Made by a program: the position numbers and the translations under genes. From Cyanocohniella sp. LLY (lineage in GTDB: Bacteria > Cyanobacteriota > Cyanobacteriia > Cyanobacteriales > Nostocaceae), in assembly GCA_022241785.1 (NCBI GenBank), contig JAKOMP010000050.1, positions 1 through 44,107 of the forward strand: 44,107 bases of DNA, given 5' to 3'. Of the stretch, positions 34,801 through 43,900 are shown one piece after another; within the stretch, counting starts at the first letter, position 1, and each line of letters begins with the position of its first letter. A model generated the notes under the pieces. That model had not been told where the DNA came from. It did not search any database and saw only the letters and a program-made list of their open reading frames with translations.

Positions 34801-35367
34801 ATGAATATTGAAGAATTTTTTGAATTGAGCGCTGGTAAATGGTTTTCCCATAGGACTAGTCATCATTTGGCTTTTAAACAAGCCGAAGACGGTAAATCAG
34901 ATATTGTTATTGAAACACTTGCGGCTGATCATCCAGAGGTCATTAAACTGTGTCAACAGTACGAAATTGCGCCTCACTTAGCATCCTGTGGCGCTAGAGT
35001 TACCTGGAATGGCACGATGGAATGGGATGAAGAAAAACACAATGGATCTACCGTGTTAGTTTCAGTCCCCAATGCCGATAATCCACAAGAAGGCCAGTTA
35101 CTCAGGGAAATGGGTTACGCCGAGAAAGCACCCGTTGCTGGAAGCTACAAAATGGGTAGCGATGGTGCTTTAACTCTCACCACAGAATATGAAACCATGT
35201 GGTCTGAAGAACGCTTATGGTTTGCCAGTCCCAATTTACGGATGCGAGTCAGTATCCTAAAGCGTTTTGGTGGCTTTAGCATGGCTTCCTTCACTTCGGA
35301 AATACGCATGGGTGGTAGTCTGCCTGCGGCAAAGGTATCAGAGACAGCTAATTCTACATCCAGTTAG
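34801..35367 (+). CDS. cpcS: CpcS/CpeS-type phycobilin lyase
   Basis: A 188-residue lyase of the T (CpcS/CpeS) group with a lipocalin-like barrel. Conserved parts: [25 protein letters not shown] at the start, [10 protein letters not shown]-like strand ([12 protein letters not shown]), [41 protein letters not shown] and the ending [15 protein letters not shown]. Known role: attaching phycocyanobilin to the Cys84-type site of phycocyanin, allophycocyanin and phycoerythrocyanin subunits. It is likely the general CpeS1-like lyase of Nostoc species. It sits 73 bp after the HEAT-repeat gene. Confidence 0.93.
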   Translation: MNIEEFFELSAGKWFSHRTSHHLAFKQAEDGKSDIVIETLAADHPEVIKLCQQYEIAPHLASCGARVTWNGTMEWDEEKHNGSTVLVSVPNADNPQEGQLLREMGYAEKAPVAGSYKMGSDGALTLTTEYETMWSEERLWFASPNLRMRVSILKRFGGFSMASFTSEIRMGGSLPAAKVSETANSTSS

Positions 35368-35369
35368 GG

Positions 35370-35397
35370 GGCTAGAGGCTAGAGGCTAGAGGCTAGG
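35370..35397. repeat. GGCTAGA heptamer tandem repeat
   Basis: Four units of GGCTAGA (last one imperfect), 2 bp after the cpcS stop codon. Same family as at 6598. Confidence 0.9.
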
Positions 35398-35446
35398 AAA
35401 ATTCCCTCACTCCTCTGTTTCTGCCTCTTCTCCATCTTCATTATGA

Positions 35447-36925
35447 TTAAATTTGCAATAAGTTGGCGATCGCCTGCGGTACTGGCAGCACGATAATTAC
35501 CAGTAGTGCCATTGACATTAATCCTAAAATGTCACGACCATTATCTAATTCGGTAACATCATTTAAGGCTGGTTCATCAATCAAGGGCATGAATAATAAG
35601 ATAATCGCCCAGATAAAAAATCCTGACTGGACTAAAGAAAGCAGTAGCAGTAACAAGCGGGAAATTTGACCAATGACCATTGCAGTTCTTTGTCCAAACA
35701 TGGCATGGACAATATGACCGCCATCGAGTTGTCCCACAGGCATCAAATTCAAAGCTGTGACAATTAGTCCCAGAAAACCAGCAATTGCTATGGGATGAAG
35801 GTTGATAGCAGATTGTGCTGTTAATTGGCTCCCTAATGCTAACTTCGCCAGCAGTGCCAATAAAATTGAATATTTGGGGTTGAGTGCTTCAGGATTCAAC
35901 AATGCTGTTTGATCAGTCATGGGAACCACCTGCGAATTAGCCAAACCCCAGATTAAAAAGGGTAATGTGATCACAAAACCTGCAATAGGCCCAGCGATAC
36001 TCACATCAAATAAAGCTTTACGGTTGGGAATTGGACTACGCATTTGAATAAATGCGCCAAAAGTGCCCAAGAAAAATGGCAGAGGGATAAAATAAGGCAG
36101 GGTTGTGCGAATTTTGTAACGCCGAGCGGTCATATAATGACCAAGTTCGTGGATACCTAAAATAGTCATCAACCCTAAAGCATAGGGTAAGCCCCGTAAC
36201 AAAATACTTGGTTCAGAGACGAATTCTTGTGGTTTAAAACCAGCGAGTGTTGACCCTACAAACGTAGTTGTCAGTAAAGTAGCGACTAGTAGAAATAAAG
36301 CTAATCCTGGACGTGTTAACCGTTCTGGCTTGCTGGCATTGGCATTTTTAGCAGCTTGAGTGTTAGGAACCAGCACAAAGAAGGGTTTACCATTGAAACC
36401 TTCTTGAAAAATGAGCAAGAAGCGATCGCCAAATTGTGCTTCGATATTAGCCTTAATCTGCTGATAAGCCTTAGTAGGAGTAGTTCTAATCTGACCACGG
36501 CAGACAACAGCCTGGGGTCTGTACTCAATGTTTTGGATGTAGTAAACAGACCAGGGAAAACAATTTCGTAGTTGGGTTTCTTCCGTTGGTTCAATGGGAC
36601 GCACTGTTACTGCTTCTGCGGTAGGATGGATAGCCGACTGTGGTTCAATAGCTGGGGGTTCCGTTTGTGGATCTCTTGGCGCTTGACGACCCCATTGAAA
36701 CAACAGCCAGTATAACAGAAGGCAGATAATTGACGGCCAAATGATCAGTGATGCCGGCGGGGGTGGTTGTGCCCCATGTATTATCGTCCACCCGCTCAAT
36801 ATCAACGCTGGTGTCATTAACACCAACCACAACAACCAGACTGGTGTCCGGGTGATGTTAGCGACGCTGCGCTGCACCATTAGATAAGTAGCTAGTCCCA
36901 ATAGGAGGAGAAACCAAGATGTCAT
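35447..36925 (-). CDS. Site-2 protease-type membrane metalloprotease (EGY-like)
   Basis: An about 492-residue membrane protease of the M50 family. The zinc site is HELGH (His270-Glu271-His274, numbered from the alternative GTG start at 36958), and the third ligand is the Asp in LDGGH (Asp412). Two membrane helices near the N-terminus precede a soluble region (about 95-205, Pro-rich then alpha/beta), then about six helices hold the active site. The length and order resemble plant EGY proteases and their cyanobacterial relatives. The start is ambiguous: ATG at 36925 is chosen over the GTG, which lacks a ribosome site. Substrates are unknown; membrane-bound anti-sigma or regulatory proteins are typical. 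Confidence 0.9.
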   Translation of the reverse strand: MTSWFLLLLGLATYLMVQRSVANITRTPVWLLWLVLMTPALILSGWTIIHGAQPPPPASLIIWPSIICLLLYWLLFQWGRQAPRDPQTEPPAIEPQSAIHPTAEAVTVRPIEPTEETQLRNCFPWSVYYIQNIEYRPQAVVCRGQIRTTPTKAYQQIKANIEAQFGDRFLLIFQEGFNGKPFFVLVPNTQAAKNANASKPERLTRPGLALFLLVATLLTTTFVGSTLAGFKPQEFVSEPSILLRGLPYALGLMTILGIHELGHYMTARRYKIRTTLPYFIPLPFFLGTFGAFIQMRSPIPNRKALFDVSIAGPIAGFVITLPFLIWGLANSQVVPMTDQTALLNPEALNPKYSILLALLAKLALGSQLTAQSAINLHPIAIAGFLGLIVTALNLMPVGQLDGGHIVHAMFGQRTAMVIGQISRLLLLLLSLVQSGFFIWAIILLFMPLIDEPALNDVTELDNGRDILGLMSMALLVIIVLPVPQAIANLLQI

Positions 36926-37113
36926 TTGCTCTTCAGTAATTTTAAAAACATGTCTCACCAGCGTGTCGGTACCACAGCCTTCACTACTAGACAGACTCTA
37001 AACCCCAATTTGTCTACAACGGTTAACAGAACTTATTAAGTATCAAATGTGAATTCTTAAGAAGTTCAACTCTGTAACCCAATTTTTACCACTCCTCAGT
37101 TCGGTTTTTGCTC

Positions 37114-37776
37114 ATGTGCCCCTTACCTCAACAGCCAAGTCAGATAGCCAAGCTACCACGTCCAGTACTAGATAGTATCTTTGCCTTTCCACCAAATAGA
37201 GACACATTAGGGGGAACCTCTTACCTTATTGTAGGAAATGAAGGCAATATCCTCATCGATTCCCCGGCTTTAGATCAAACATATCAAGATTTTTTGCGAT
37301 CGCATGGCGGCGTGCGTTGGCTCTTTCTCACTCATAGAGGTGCTATTGGTAAAACTTCAGAAATTCAACAAATCTTTAGCTGTGAAGTTCTTATTCAAGA
37401 GCAAGAAGCTTATTTATTACCTGGATTAACTGTAACTACCTTTACCCAAAATTTTACACTCTCTGCTACAAAACAAGTAATTTGGACACCTGGACATTCT
37501 CCCGGTTCATCTTGCCTCTACTACAGTGAACAGGGAGGTGTGCTGTTTTCTGGTCGCCATTTAGTCCCCAATCACCAAGGAGAACCAGTACTACAGCGGA
37601 CAGCAAAAACATTTCACTGGCCAAGACAAATTAAAAGTCTGCAATTACTACAAGAACGTTTCACCCCAGAAACCCTATATTACATCTGTCCCGGCGCTAA
37701 CACAGGCTTCCTTCGGGGCAAACGTTTCATCGAGAATGCTTACCAGGGACTTGTGAAGGCTGAGGTAGAGAGATGA
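37114..37776 (+). CDS. Metallo-beta-lactamase-fold protein with lost metal motif
   Basis: About 220 residues from the ATG at 37114 (TTG at 37108 less likely). The fold is clear: NEGNILIDSPAL, LFLTHRGAIGK, a TPGHSPGSSCLYY and VLFSGRHLV. The HxHxDH metal-binding motif is replaced by HRGAIG, and the later Asp (usually SGD) by Arg in SGRHL; only the TPGHSPG His remains. Hydrolysis by the usual di-metal mechanism is therefore unlikely. It may be a binding protein or a scaffold. Similar cyanobacterial proteins are normally annotated MBL-fold hydrolases without this being noted. Confidence 0.8.
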   Translation: MCPLPQQPSQIAKLPRPVLDSIFAFPPNRDTLGGTSYLIVGNEGNILIDSPALDQTYQDFLRSHGGVRWLFLTHRGAIGKTSEIQQIFSCEVLIQEQEAYLLPGLTVTTFTQNFTLSATKQVIWTPGHSPGSSCLYYSEQGGVLFSGRHLVPNHQGEPVLQRTAKTFHWPRQIKSLQLLQERFTPETLYYICPGANTGFLRGKRFIENAYQGLVKAEVER

Positions 37777-37784
37777 GGAAAAAA

Positions 37785-37831
37785 CTTCCTACTCCCTACT
37801 CCTTACTTCCTACTCCCTACTCCCCACTCCC
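37785..37831. repeat. TCCCTAC/CCCCACT heptamer array overlapping ctpA
   Basis: Six or so heptamers (TTCCTAC, TCCCTAC, CTCCTTAC and CCCCACT variants). It runs over the 3' end of ctpA, including the stop codon at 37810-37812, so the last about seven residues of CtpA come from the repeat. Confidence 0.8.
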
Positions 37832-39063
37832 GCCAATACAGAATTTGTCTTTAACAATTCCAATGCTCCTTGATATTGCACATCAGCGTTTGTGGCAATT
37901 TGTTCGCGGGTAATTGATTCTTGGGCAATTACTTTATCTGGCTTAATACCTAATTTGTTGATATCCCGATGGTTGGGTGTTTCGTACTTAGCAATTGTGA
38001 CTGCCAAACCAGAACCGTCTGATAATTCAAACAAGGACTGGATTAAGCCTTTACCAAAGGTAGTTTCCCCTACCAACTGGGCGCGACCGTTGTCTTGTAG
38101 TGCCCCAGCGAGAATTTCACTAGCGCTGGCAGTTCCTTGATTGACTAAAATTACTAATGGATCATCTGTCAAAGCAGGGCCAAATGATTCAAAACTGCCC
38201 TGAATACCTTGGCGATTGACAGTATAAACAATGGTACCGGAATTTAACCACAGGCGGGCAATTTCTACACCTGATTGTAATAAACCACCGGGATTATTTC
38301 GCAAATCTAAAATATAGGCAGCAGCGCCTTTTTTCTCTAAACTAGAAATAGCATGTGCTAATTCTGTAGAGGCGTTAGCGTTAAATTGAGTTAACCGCAG
38401 GTAGCCAATGGGTGTTCCTTGGGGAGAAAAACGCAAGTCAGACACCACAGGGTTAAGCTCAATGCGATCGCGCAGTATTCTCACTTCTTTTTCCCCTACC
38501 CCATCTCGTTCAATCAACAGGGTAACTAGACTCCCAACTGGCCCTCGCATCCTAGTTGCTGCTTCGTCGAGGGTCAAATCTTCTGTGGAAAGTCCTTCGA
38601 TTTTGAGAATGCGATCGCGTGGTTTAATTCCGGCTTTATCTGCTGGTGAATCCACAATGGGTGACACTACTTCTAGCCTTCCAGTCTCCGGATTGAGGGC
38701 AATTTGTAAACCCACCCCAGTCAGTTCACCCGAAGTATTGACTTGCAAACTCCGGTACTGCTCCGGGTCTAAAAATCGGGTAAAAGGGTCGCCCAAAGAC
38801 TTAAGCATATTCTGAATTGCTGCATAAGCTGCTTGATTGTTTTTCAGCGGCTTCTCTAATGCCTTTTGCCTCGCCGCCGACCAATTTTGATGGTTAAACG
38901 TCTCATCTAAATAAGTACGATTGACAATTCGCCAAACTTCTGAAACTAGCTTTTGCTCATCCGTCAAAGCTACCGCTGGTTGGATGAGGGCGCCCAACGC
39001 CAACCAAAATGCCATTAGCAGTGAAAATCCTAACCGAAAAACCTGTTTGTGCATGAACCCCAT
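37810..39063 (-). CDS. ctpA: CtpA, carboxyl-terminal processing protease
   Basis: A 417-residue serine protease of the tail-specific (S41) family. A signal peptide (about residues 1-33, LMAFWLALGALIQPAVA) sends it to the thylakoid lumen or periplasm. A PDZ domain lies at about residues 103-188 and the catalytic Ser313 (TASASEI) and Lys338 (TTFGKGL) are present, 25 apart as in D1-processing enzymes. Known role in cyanobacteria: cutting the C-terminal tail of the PSII D1 precursor, needed for the manganese cluster. It is divergent from petB-petD, a conserved position. Its last residues (AGVGSRE) come from the heptamer repeat. Confidence 0.93.
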   Translation of the reverse strand: MGFMHKQVFRLGFSLLMAFWLALGALIQPAVALTDEQKLVSEVWRIVNRTYLDETFNHQNWSAARQKALEKPLKNNQAAYAAIQNMLKSLGDPFTRFLDPEQYRSLQVNTSGELTGVGLQIALNPETGRLEVVSPIVDSPADKAGIKPRDRILKIEGLSTEDLTLDEAATRMRGPVGSLVTLLIERDGVGEKEVRILRDRIELNPVVSDLRFSPQGTPIGYLRLTQFNANASTELAHAISSLEKKGAAAYILDLRNNPGGLLQSGVEIARLWLNSGTIVYTVNRQGIQGSFESFGPALTDDPLVILVNQGTASASEILAGALQDNGRAQLVGETTFGKGLIQSLFELSDGSGLAVTIAKYETPNHRDINKLGIKPDKVIAQESITREQIATNADVQYQGALELLKTNSVLAGVGSRE

Positions 39064-39429
39064 TTTCTATTTCACCTGATCCCAAATTGCTGAAAACTGC
39101 CCGTTTACCTCGTTATTGATGAAATCTATATCTCAACTATGTTACTTTTTTTATAGAAGTGGTGCATTGCTCTCATCAACTTGTCAAGACAACTGATGCG
39201 GTGTATTCCACTCAGCAAACGATAAGATCTACTTGGTGTCCAGCATTTTTTGTGTTGGCTTGCAAAGAGAACGCAATATATTCCATATTTACAGAGTGTT
39301 AAGTTTCTGAAAACTCTTATCACTTTGAAGGCTCCAAAGCAAACGAACTAACTCCCTTTTGTGAAAATCCCAAAATTGCTAATTGGGAGATTGATCAACC
39401 GCAACCGATTTTTAGGAACTTGAGATTGT
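39064..39429. other. Divergent promoter region of ctpA and petB
   Basis: About 366 bp without a gene. It must hold the petB and ctpA promoters; no clear -35/-10 pair was fixed. A ribosome-site-like AGGA (39415-39418) lies 12 nt before the petB ATG. Confidence 0.5.
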
Positions 39430-40077
39430 ATGGCCAACGTTTACGACTGGTTCGAGGAGCGCTTGGAGATTCAGGCGCTCGCTGAGGATGTAACTAGCAA
39501 GTACGTCCCTCCCCATGTAAATATCTTTTATTGCCTGGGCGGCATTACCCTAACTTGCTTTCTTATCCAGTTCGCCACTGGATTTGCCATGACGTTCTAC
39601 TACAAGCCAACTGTAGCTGAAGCTTACTCGTCAGTAGAGTACATCATGAATGAGGTGAGCTTCGGTTGGCTAATCCGCTCCATTCACCGCTGGTCTGCCA
39701 GCATGATGGTGTTAATGATGATTTTGCACACCTTCCGGGTTTACCTCACAGGAGGCTTCAAAAAGCCCCGCGAATTGACCTGGGTAAGTGGTGTCATCCT
39801 AGCTGTAATCACTGTTTCCTTTGGTGTTACAGGCTACTCCCTACCTTGGGATCAAGTAGGTTACTGGGCTGTGAAAATCGTTAGCGGCGTACCAGAAGCA
39901 ATTCCCGTAGTTGGCGTTTTGATTTCTGATATGTTGCGCGGTGGTTCTAGTGTTGGTCAAGCTACATTGACTCGCTACTACAGCGCTCACACCTTTGTAC
40001 TACCTTGGTTAATTGCAGTATTCATGCTGTTCCACTTCTTGATGATCCGCAAACAAGGTATTTCCGGACCTTTGTAA
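39430..40077 (+). CDS. petB: Cytochrome b6 of the b6f complex
   Basis: A 215-residue protein of exact family length with four membrane helices. Heme ligands His86 and His100 (second helix) and His187 and His202 (fourth helix) are in place. Cys35 (FYCLGG) is the covalent attachment site of heme ci. The quinol-site region follows. It is the central electron-transfer subunit in thylakoid membranes for photosynthesis and respiration. petD follows after 240 bp that hold a long stem-loop. Confidence 0.98.
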   Translation: MANVYDWFEERLEIQALAEDVTSKYVPPHVNIFYCLGGITLTCFLIQFATGFAMTFYYKPTVAEAYSSVEYIMNEVSFGWLIRSIHRWSASMMVLMMILHTFRVYLTGGFKKPRELTWVSGVILAVITVSFGVTGYSLPWDQVGYWAVKIVSGVPEAIPVVGVLISDMLRGGSSVGQATLTRYYSAHTFVLPWLIAVFMLFHFLMIRKQGISGPL

Positions 40078-40105
40078 TTTAAATTAGCCAAAATGCGAAA
40101 AGGCA

Positions 40106-40217
40106 ACAGCTTTCAGTTTGCAGATTCAGTTGTTTGTTTTAAACTTATGAGAAATCAGAAATAAATCACTCATAAGCGACAATAAAAACAAACGCTGTAT
40201 TTTAAGCTGAAAGCTGT
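40106..40217. repeat. Long stem-loop between petB and petD
   Basis: Nested inverted repeats: ACAGCTTTCAG (40106-40116)/CTGAAAGCTGT (40207-40217), GTTTGTTTT (40132-40140)/AAAACAAAC (40185-40193), CTTATGAG (40144-40151)/CTCATAAG (40169-40176), with a 17-nt loop. The three stems are in register and form one 112-nt hairpin. It could be an RNA stabiliser, a processing site that separates petB from petD messages, or a MITE-like palindrome. Confidence 0.8.
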
Positions 40218-40317
40218 AGACCCCCTCCAAGCGGCTTGCCGCAGTCCAGGGTTGCCTCATAGCTAATGGCTTCCACAAATGCTTTAACTGAATTTGAGCA
40301 GGAGAGCGCATTCAAAC

Positions 40318-40800
40318 ATGGCAACACAAAAAAAACCCGATCTGAGCGATCCTCAGTTAAGAGCCAAACTCGCCAAAGGCATGGGTCATAACTACTATGG
40401 CGAACCCGCTTGGCCTAATGACTTACTTTATGTATTCCCCATTGTGATTATGGGTTCCTTCGCTTGTATTGTGGCTCTAGCTGTACTAGATCCAGCAATG
40501 ACAGGTGAACCAGCAAATCCTTTTGCTACACCACTGGAAATTTTGCCGGAGTGGTATTTGTATCCTGTATTCCAGATTTTGCGATCGCTTCCTAACAAAC
40601 TTTTAGGAGTGCTAGCAATGGCCTCAGTGCCCTTGGGATTAATCCTCGTTCCCTTCATTGAGAACGTGAATAAATTCCAAAATCCCTTCCGTCGTCCAGT
40701 TGCAACTACAGTATTCCTCTTTGGCACTCTTGTCACCCTGTGGTTGGGTATTGGTGCTGCCCTCCCATTGGATAAATCTCTGACCTTGGGATTGTTCTAA
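40318..40800 (+). CDS. petD: Subunit IV of the cytochrome b6f complex
   Basis: A 160-residue protein from the ATG at 40318, with GGAGAG upstream. The open frame begins earlier (40294) but that part would read through the ribosome site. Three membrane helices and the PEWY motif (residues 77-80) of the quinol-oxidation site are present. It completes the b-type core with PetB. The operon is petB-petD, as usual in cyanobacteria. Confidence 0.98.
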   Translation: MATQKKPDLSDPQLRAKLAKGMGHNYYGEPAWPNDLLYVFPIVIMGSFACIVALAVLDPAMTGEPANPFATPLEILPEWYLYPVFQILRSLPNKLLGVLAMASVPLGLILVPFIENVNKFQNPFRRPVATTVFLFGTLVTLWLGIGAALPLDKSLTLGLF

Positions 40801-40856
40801 TTTAGTTAACACCAAGCCGTTGACGCCTGTAGTTTCCAGAGCATCTACCGAATTTA

Positions 40857-40891
40857 GCAGTTATGCGGAGGGTTTTCCTCCGGCCAACTGC
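40857..40891. repeat. Stem-loop repeat after petD
   Basis: Nested stems GCAGTT/AACTGC and CGGAGG/CCTCCG with a GTTTT loop, 57 nt after petD. It resembles a dispersed Nostoc repeat ('tgcggagg...cctccggcc...ctggcg') and could end petD transcription; no T-tract follows. Confidence 0.7.
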
Positions 40892-41096
40892 TGGCGCAAT
40901 CACCCAGGAAGTGTTATTGGAAAGCTGCTCATACTTTTGGCAGATGTACTTTTGTAACTTACAGGCGTCAATTTTAGTAATCCAGGTAGCATCTGGGATT
41001 TTTAATTTTGGCAGAAAAGGGATTCCCAAATCTAAAATCGCCAAAAGACGACCAATATAGACATTTTTTACTCATCTTATATTCAAGTCAAGGTCA

Positions 41097-41540
41097 ATGC
41101 TTAGCATAGTGCAGCACGACCATCTGACGGTGAAGAGCGAACTTAAGCTCCTAAACTACGTACAACAATGGTTTGAGCAATTTTGTTTACAATACCTGTC
41201 TCAACTTGGCTGGTCAGAAAGCCAACTTTATCGCCTTAATTTAGCATTAGCAGAGGGTTTTACCAACGCAGTCCGTCATGCTCATCGTGCTTTACCACCG
41301 GAAACTACCATCGAAATTGAAGTTAGTCTGTGGATTAATAGACTAGAGATGAGAATTTGGGATCATGGAAAACCTTTTAATCCCGATGCGATCGCCGAGC
41401 CACAACCAGGTACTCTGCAAGTTGGGGGATATGGATGGTTTCTCCTGCGACGTTTGGCTGACCATGTTGTCTATGAACGCAGCCCAGATGGGAGAAATTG
41501 TTTACTGATCGTTAAATATGCTAAAGAAGGTAAAAATTAG
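41097..41540 (+). CDS. Anti-sigma factor-type histidine-kinase-like ATPase (RsbW-like)
   Basis: A 147-residue single-domain GHKL ATPase. The N-box is LALAEGFTNAVRHAHR (Glu, Asn and His), the G1 box RIWDHGKPFNP with the key Asp, and the G2-like loop GGYGWFLLRRLAD. No histidine for phosphotransfer, so it is an RsbW/SpoIIAB-type serine kinase that binds a sigma factor or an anti-anti-sigma protein. No partner STAS protein or sigma gene is next to it. Stands alone, 300 bp after petD. Confidence 0.88.
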   Translation: MLSIVQHDHLTVKSELKLLNYVQQWFEQFCLQYLSQLGWSESQLYRLNLALAEGFTNAVRHAHRALPPETTIEIEVSLWINRLEMRIWDHGKPFNPDAIAEPQPGTLQVGGYGWFLLRRLADHVVYERSPDGRNCLLIVKYAKEGKN

Positions 41541-41757
41541 AAAGAATGCCATCACCATGACAGAGCGACTTCAGCCCTAAGGTAATTTTTGTTATTTGTA
41601 TAAACATTTTTTGTTTTGTATAAAAAATCTGAAGAACTATTAGAGAAATTGGTACCAGCAGAGATGAAGCGATCGCACAATGGAATACTCGCCCAACTTG
41701 CGTCTTAGCTCATTTACACCTGCATCTGTACCCTCTCTCGGAGTATAAAAAACATAA

Positions 41758-42921
41758 ATGCTGATTGATACAGTGGGAGAAAATCTCAATTTAGCCGAAA
41801 AAGTTCATGGAACAGCTAATCACGTCTTCGTGTTCTTAGAAATTTTTGCCCGCGAAGGTGGCATTCAATCTTATGTCAAAGATATTTTTCGTGCATATTC
41901 AGAGTTGAAACCAGGTTGTAAAGCCGAAGTTTTTTTATTACGAGATAGTTCTAACGGTTCAAATCCTTTTGAATCTGATAATTTAAAATTTCATTACTTT
42001 CAAAATCAGTTCTCCCAAATAGGAAGGCTGCAAATGGCAGCGGCTTTGCTCAAGTTTCTCTTGTACAAACGTCCCCAGCATGTTTTCTGCGGCCATATTA
42101 ACCTGGCAGTACTGATCCAAACTCTTTGTCAGCCCTTAGGTATTCCCTACACCGTACTCACTTACGGCAAGGAAGTGTGGGAACCACTCAAAAAGCAGGA
42201 ACGACGCGCACTAGCATCAGCAAGTAGTATCTGGACTATTAGTCGCTACAGCCGCGATCGCGCTTGCGCTGCCAATGGTCTAGATCCTCAAAAAATCAAG
42301 ATGTTAGCTTGTGCCATTGATAGCAATAAATTTACTCCTGGTTCTAAACAGCCAGAATTAATCGAGAAATATGGCTTAGATAGTACAAAAGTATTAATGA
42401 CTGTGGCGCGACTATGGTCAGGAGATATTTACAAAGGTGTAGATGTAACTATTCGCGCAATACCCCAAATAGCCAAAGTTTTCCCAGAAATAAAATATTT
42501 GGTAATTGGTCGCGGCGATGACCAACCCCGATTAGCCCAGCTAGCAAAAGATTTAGGAGTGAGCGATCGCGTGGTTTTTGCAGGTTTTGTACCTACAGAA
42601 GATTTAATGGCACACTACCGCCTTGCTGATGCCTACATTATGCCCTCTCAAGAAGGCTTTGGCATTGTTTATCTAGAGGCGATGACTTGTGGTGTGCCGG
42701 TGTTATCCGGTGATGATGATGGTTCTGCTGACCCCTTGCAGGATGGTAAACTAGGATGGCGAGTACCACATCGTGATCCAGAAGCAGTAGCAAAAGCTTG
42801 TATAGAAATTCTCCAAGGGAATGATCAACGTTGTGATGGACAATGGCTTAGAGAAAAAGCGATCGCTCTTTTTGGTATGGAAGCCTTTCAACAGCGACTA
42901 CAAGAACTGCTTTTGTCCTGA
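41758..42921 (+). CDS. GT4-family glycosyltransferase
   Basis: A 387-residue GT-B enzyme. The N-terminal acceptor domain has EGGIQSYVKDIF and a central TYGKEVWEP loop; the C-terminal donor domain has TVARLWSGDIYKGVDVTIRAI, VFAGFVPTEDLMAHYRLADAYIMPSQEGFGIVYLEAMTCGVPV with the EX7E motif, and the closing region NDQRCDGQW. It probably adds a sugar to a polysaccharide or glycolipid. Donor and acceptor unknown. It is not part of an evident polysaccharide cluster. Confidence 0.9.
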   Translation: MLIDTVGENLNLAEKVHGTANHVFVFLEIFAREGGIQSYVKDIFRAYSELKPGCKAEVFLLRDSSNGSNPFESDNLKFHYFQNQFSQIGRLQMAAALLKFLLYKRPQHVFCGHINLAVLIQTLCQPLGIPYTVLTYGKEVWEPLKKQERRALASASSIWTISRYSRDRACAANGLDPQKIKMLACAIDSNKFTPGSKQPELIEKYGLDSTKVLMTVARLWSGDIYKGVDVTIRAIPQIAKVFPEIKYLVIGRGDDQPRLAQLAKDLGVSDRVVFAGFVPTEDLMAHYRLADAYIMPSQEGFGIVYLEAMTCGVPVLSGDDDGSADPLQDGKLGWRVPHRDPEAVAKACIEILQGNDQRCDGQWLREKAIALFGMEAFQQRLQELLLS

Positions 42922-43042
42922 TTCGTAAGCCGATAGTCCCAAAGCTTGAGTAATATTTCTTGACTTTGGGTAGTTGAACTTTGGCTTTTGACTCTCAACT
43001 AAACTCGCTATCCTAGAAGAAGAGCAAGACAATATTTAAAAA

Positions 43043-43420
43043 ATGAGCCTTAAATCTTTGCAATTGAGTCTTGAAAATCTTCGCCCTTGGCTCACAGTGT
43101 TAGCCGTTTTCTGGTTGCTGGCGTCATTAGGCTTGGGCTGGTTGGTGAATTCGTTGCTAATTATCGTTGGCTTCTTCATGTTGACACCCGTGGTCGCCTT
43201 CTTTGGATTTCGCTGGTGGCTGCAACGCAATTTAGTGACTGATCAATGTCCTGTTTGTAATTACGAATTCACAGGCTTAAATAACAGTCAATTGCAGTGT
43301 CCGAATTGTGGGGAAGCACTGTCAGTACAACAAGGACATTTTCAGCGCTTCACACCAGAAGGCACAATTGATATTACAGCTATTGAAGTCCCAGCTAAAT
43401 CACTGGAAGAGAAAAGTTAA
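43043..43420 (+). CDS. Small membrane protein with zinc ribbon
   Basis: A 125-residue protein: two adjacent membrane helices (about residues 16-34 and 36-56), then a cytoplasmic zinc ribbon with QCPVCNYEF and LQCPNCGEAL (two CxxC pairs, about residues 69-90), and a polar tail. The pattern suggests a membrane-anchored metal-binding or regulatory protein. The family is known in cyanobacteria as hypothetical; function not assigned. It lies 121 bp after the glycosyltransferase. Confidence 0.75.
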   Translation: MSLKSLQLSLENLRPWLTVLAVFWLLASLGLGWLVNSLLIIVGFFMLTPVVAFFGFRWWLQRNLVTDQCPVCNYEFTGLNNSQLQCPNCGEALSVQQGHFQRFTPEGTIDITAIEVPAKSLEEKS

Positions 43421-43566
43421 CGTTAATGTATCAGTATAATTACTAAGATAATAGCTAGCGATCGCTCAAGGATTGTATACACCAGCATAAGCGATCGCAC
43501 TTCAATCTCATGTTAAGGAGTATTATGTAATAATACTAAATTATGTGATGTAGTTAATTAACTGAC
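43421..43566. other. Gap with two HIP1 sites
   Basis: No gene seen. Two GCGATCGC-type octamers lie at about 43459 and 43491, in short, AT-rich DNA. Confidence 0.6.
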
Positions 43567-43749
43567 ATGGTTGCAGACCAAGGCATTGATTTTTGAGCAT
43601 ATCTAGAATCTCTCTGCCAGGATGAGAGCTACAGTGAACGGCAATATTTATACACCCTACTAGATGCCTTCGACCGCCGACAGACTGAACCAAAGAAATC
43701 TCGCAGACGCTTCGATTTGGGCTTAATGGTGCAGACAATTCAGCATTAA
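43567..43749 (+). pseudogene. Remnant resembling a NACHT-NTPase N-terminus
   Basis: An ATG-started frame (MVADQGIDF, stop TGA at codon 10, then AYLESLCQDESYSERQYLYTLL... RFDLGLMVQTIQH, stop TAA). The order DF-AYLESLC-YTL-DA-LGLMVQTIQ, then KYAD-like sequence just past the second stop (HKYADTRLVFMLK), resembles from memory the region before the P-loop in cyanobacterial NACHT-type NTPases. At least two in-frame stops and no P-loop, so it is not functional. The TGA replaces what is probably Trp. It lies just outside the rRNA operon. Family call is tentative. Confidence 0.45.
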
Positions 43750-43900
43750 ATTCAACACAAATATGCTGACACGCGTTTAGTTTTCATGCTGAAAACTGTG
43801 CAGCGAGGCTTTCGGACTATAAAACGTAGAATTTACTTAGAGGGTGACAAGGCAACTTGTACCAATACCAAATCTAATAGGGAAAATTTGTCAAAAACGC

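Noticed and set aside
39126-39323. Minus-strand frame of 65 codons between ctpA and petB
   Set aside because: Composition is not protein-like and it occupies the divergent promoter region; no ribosome site.
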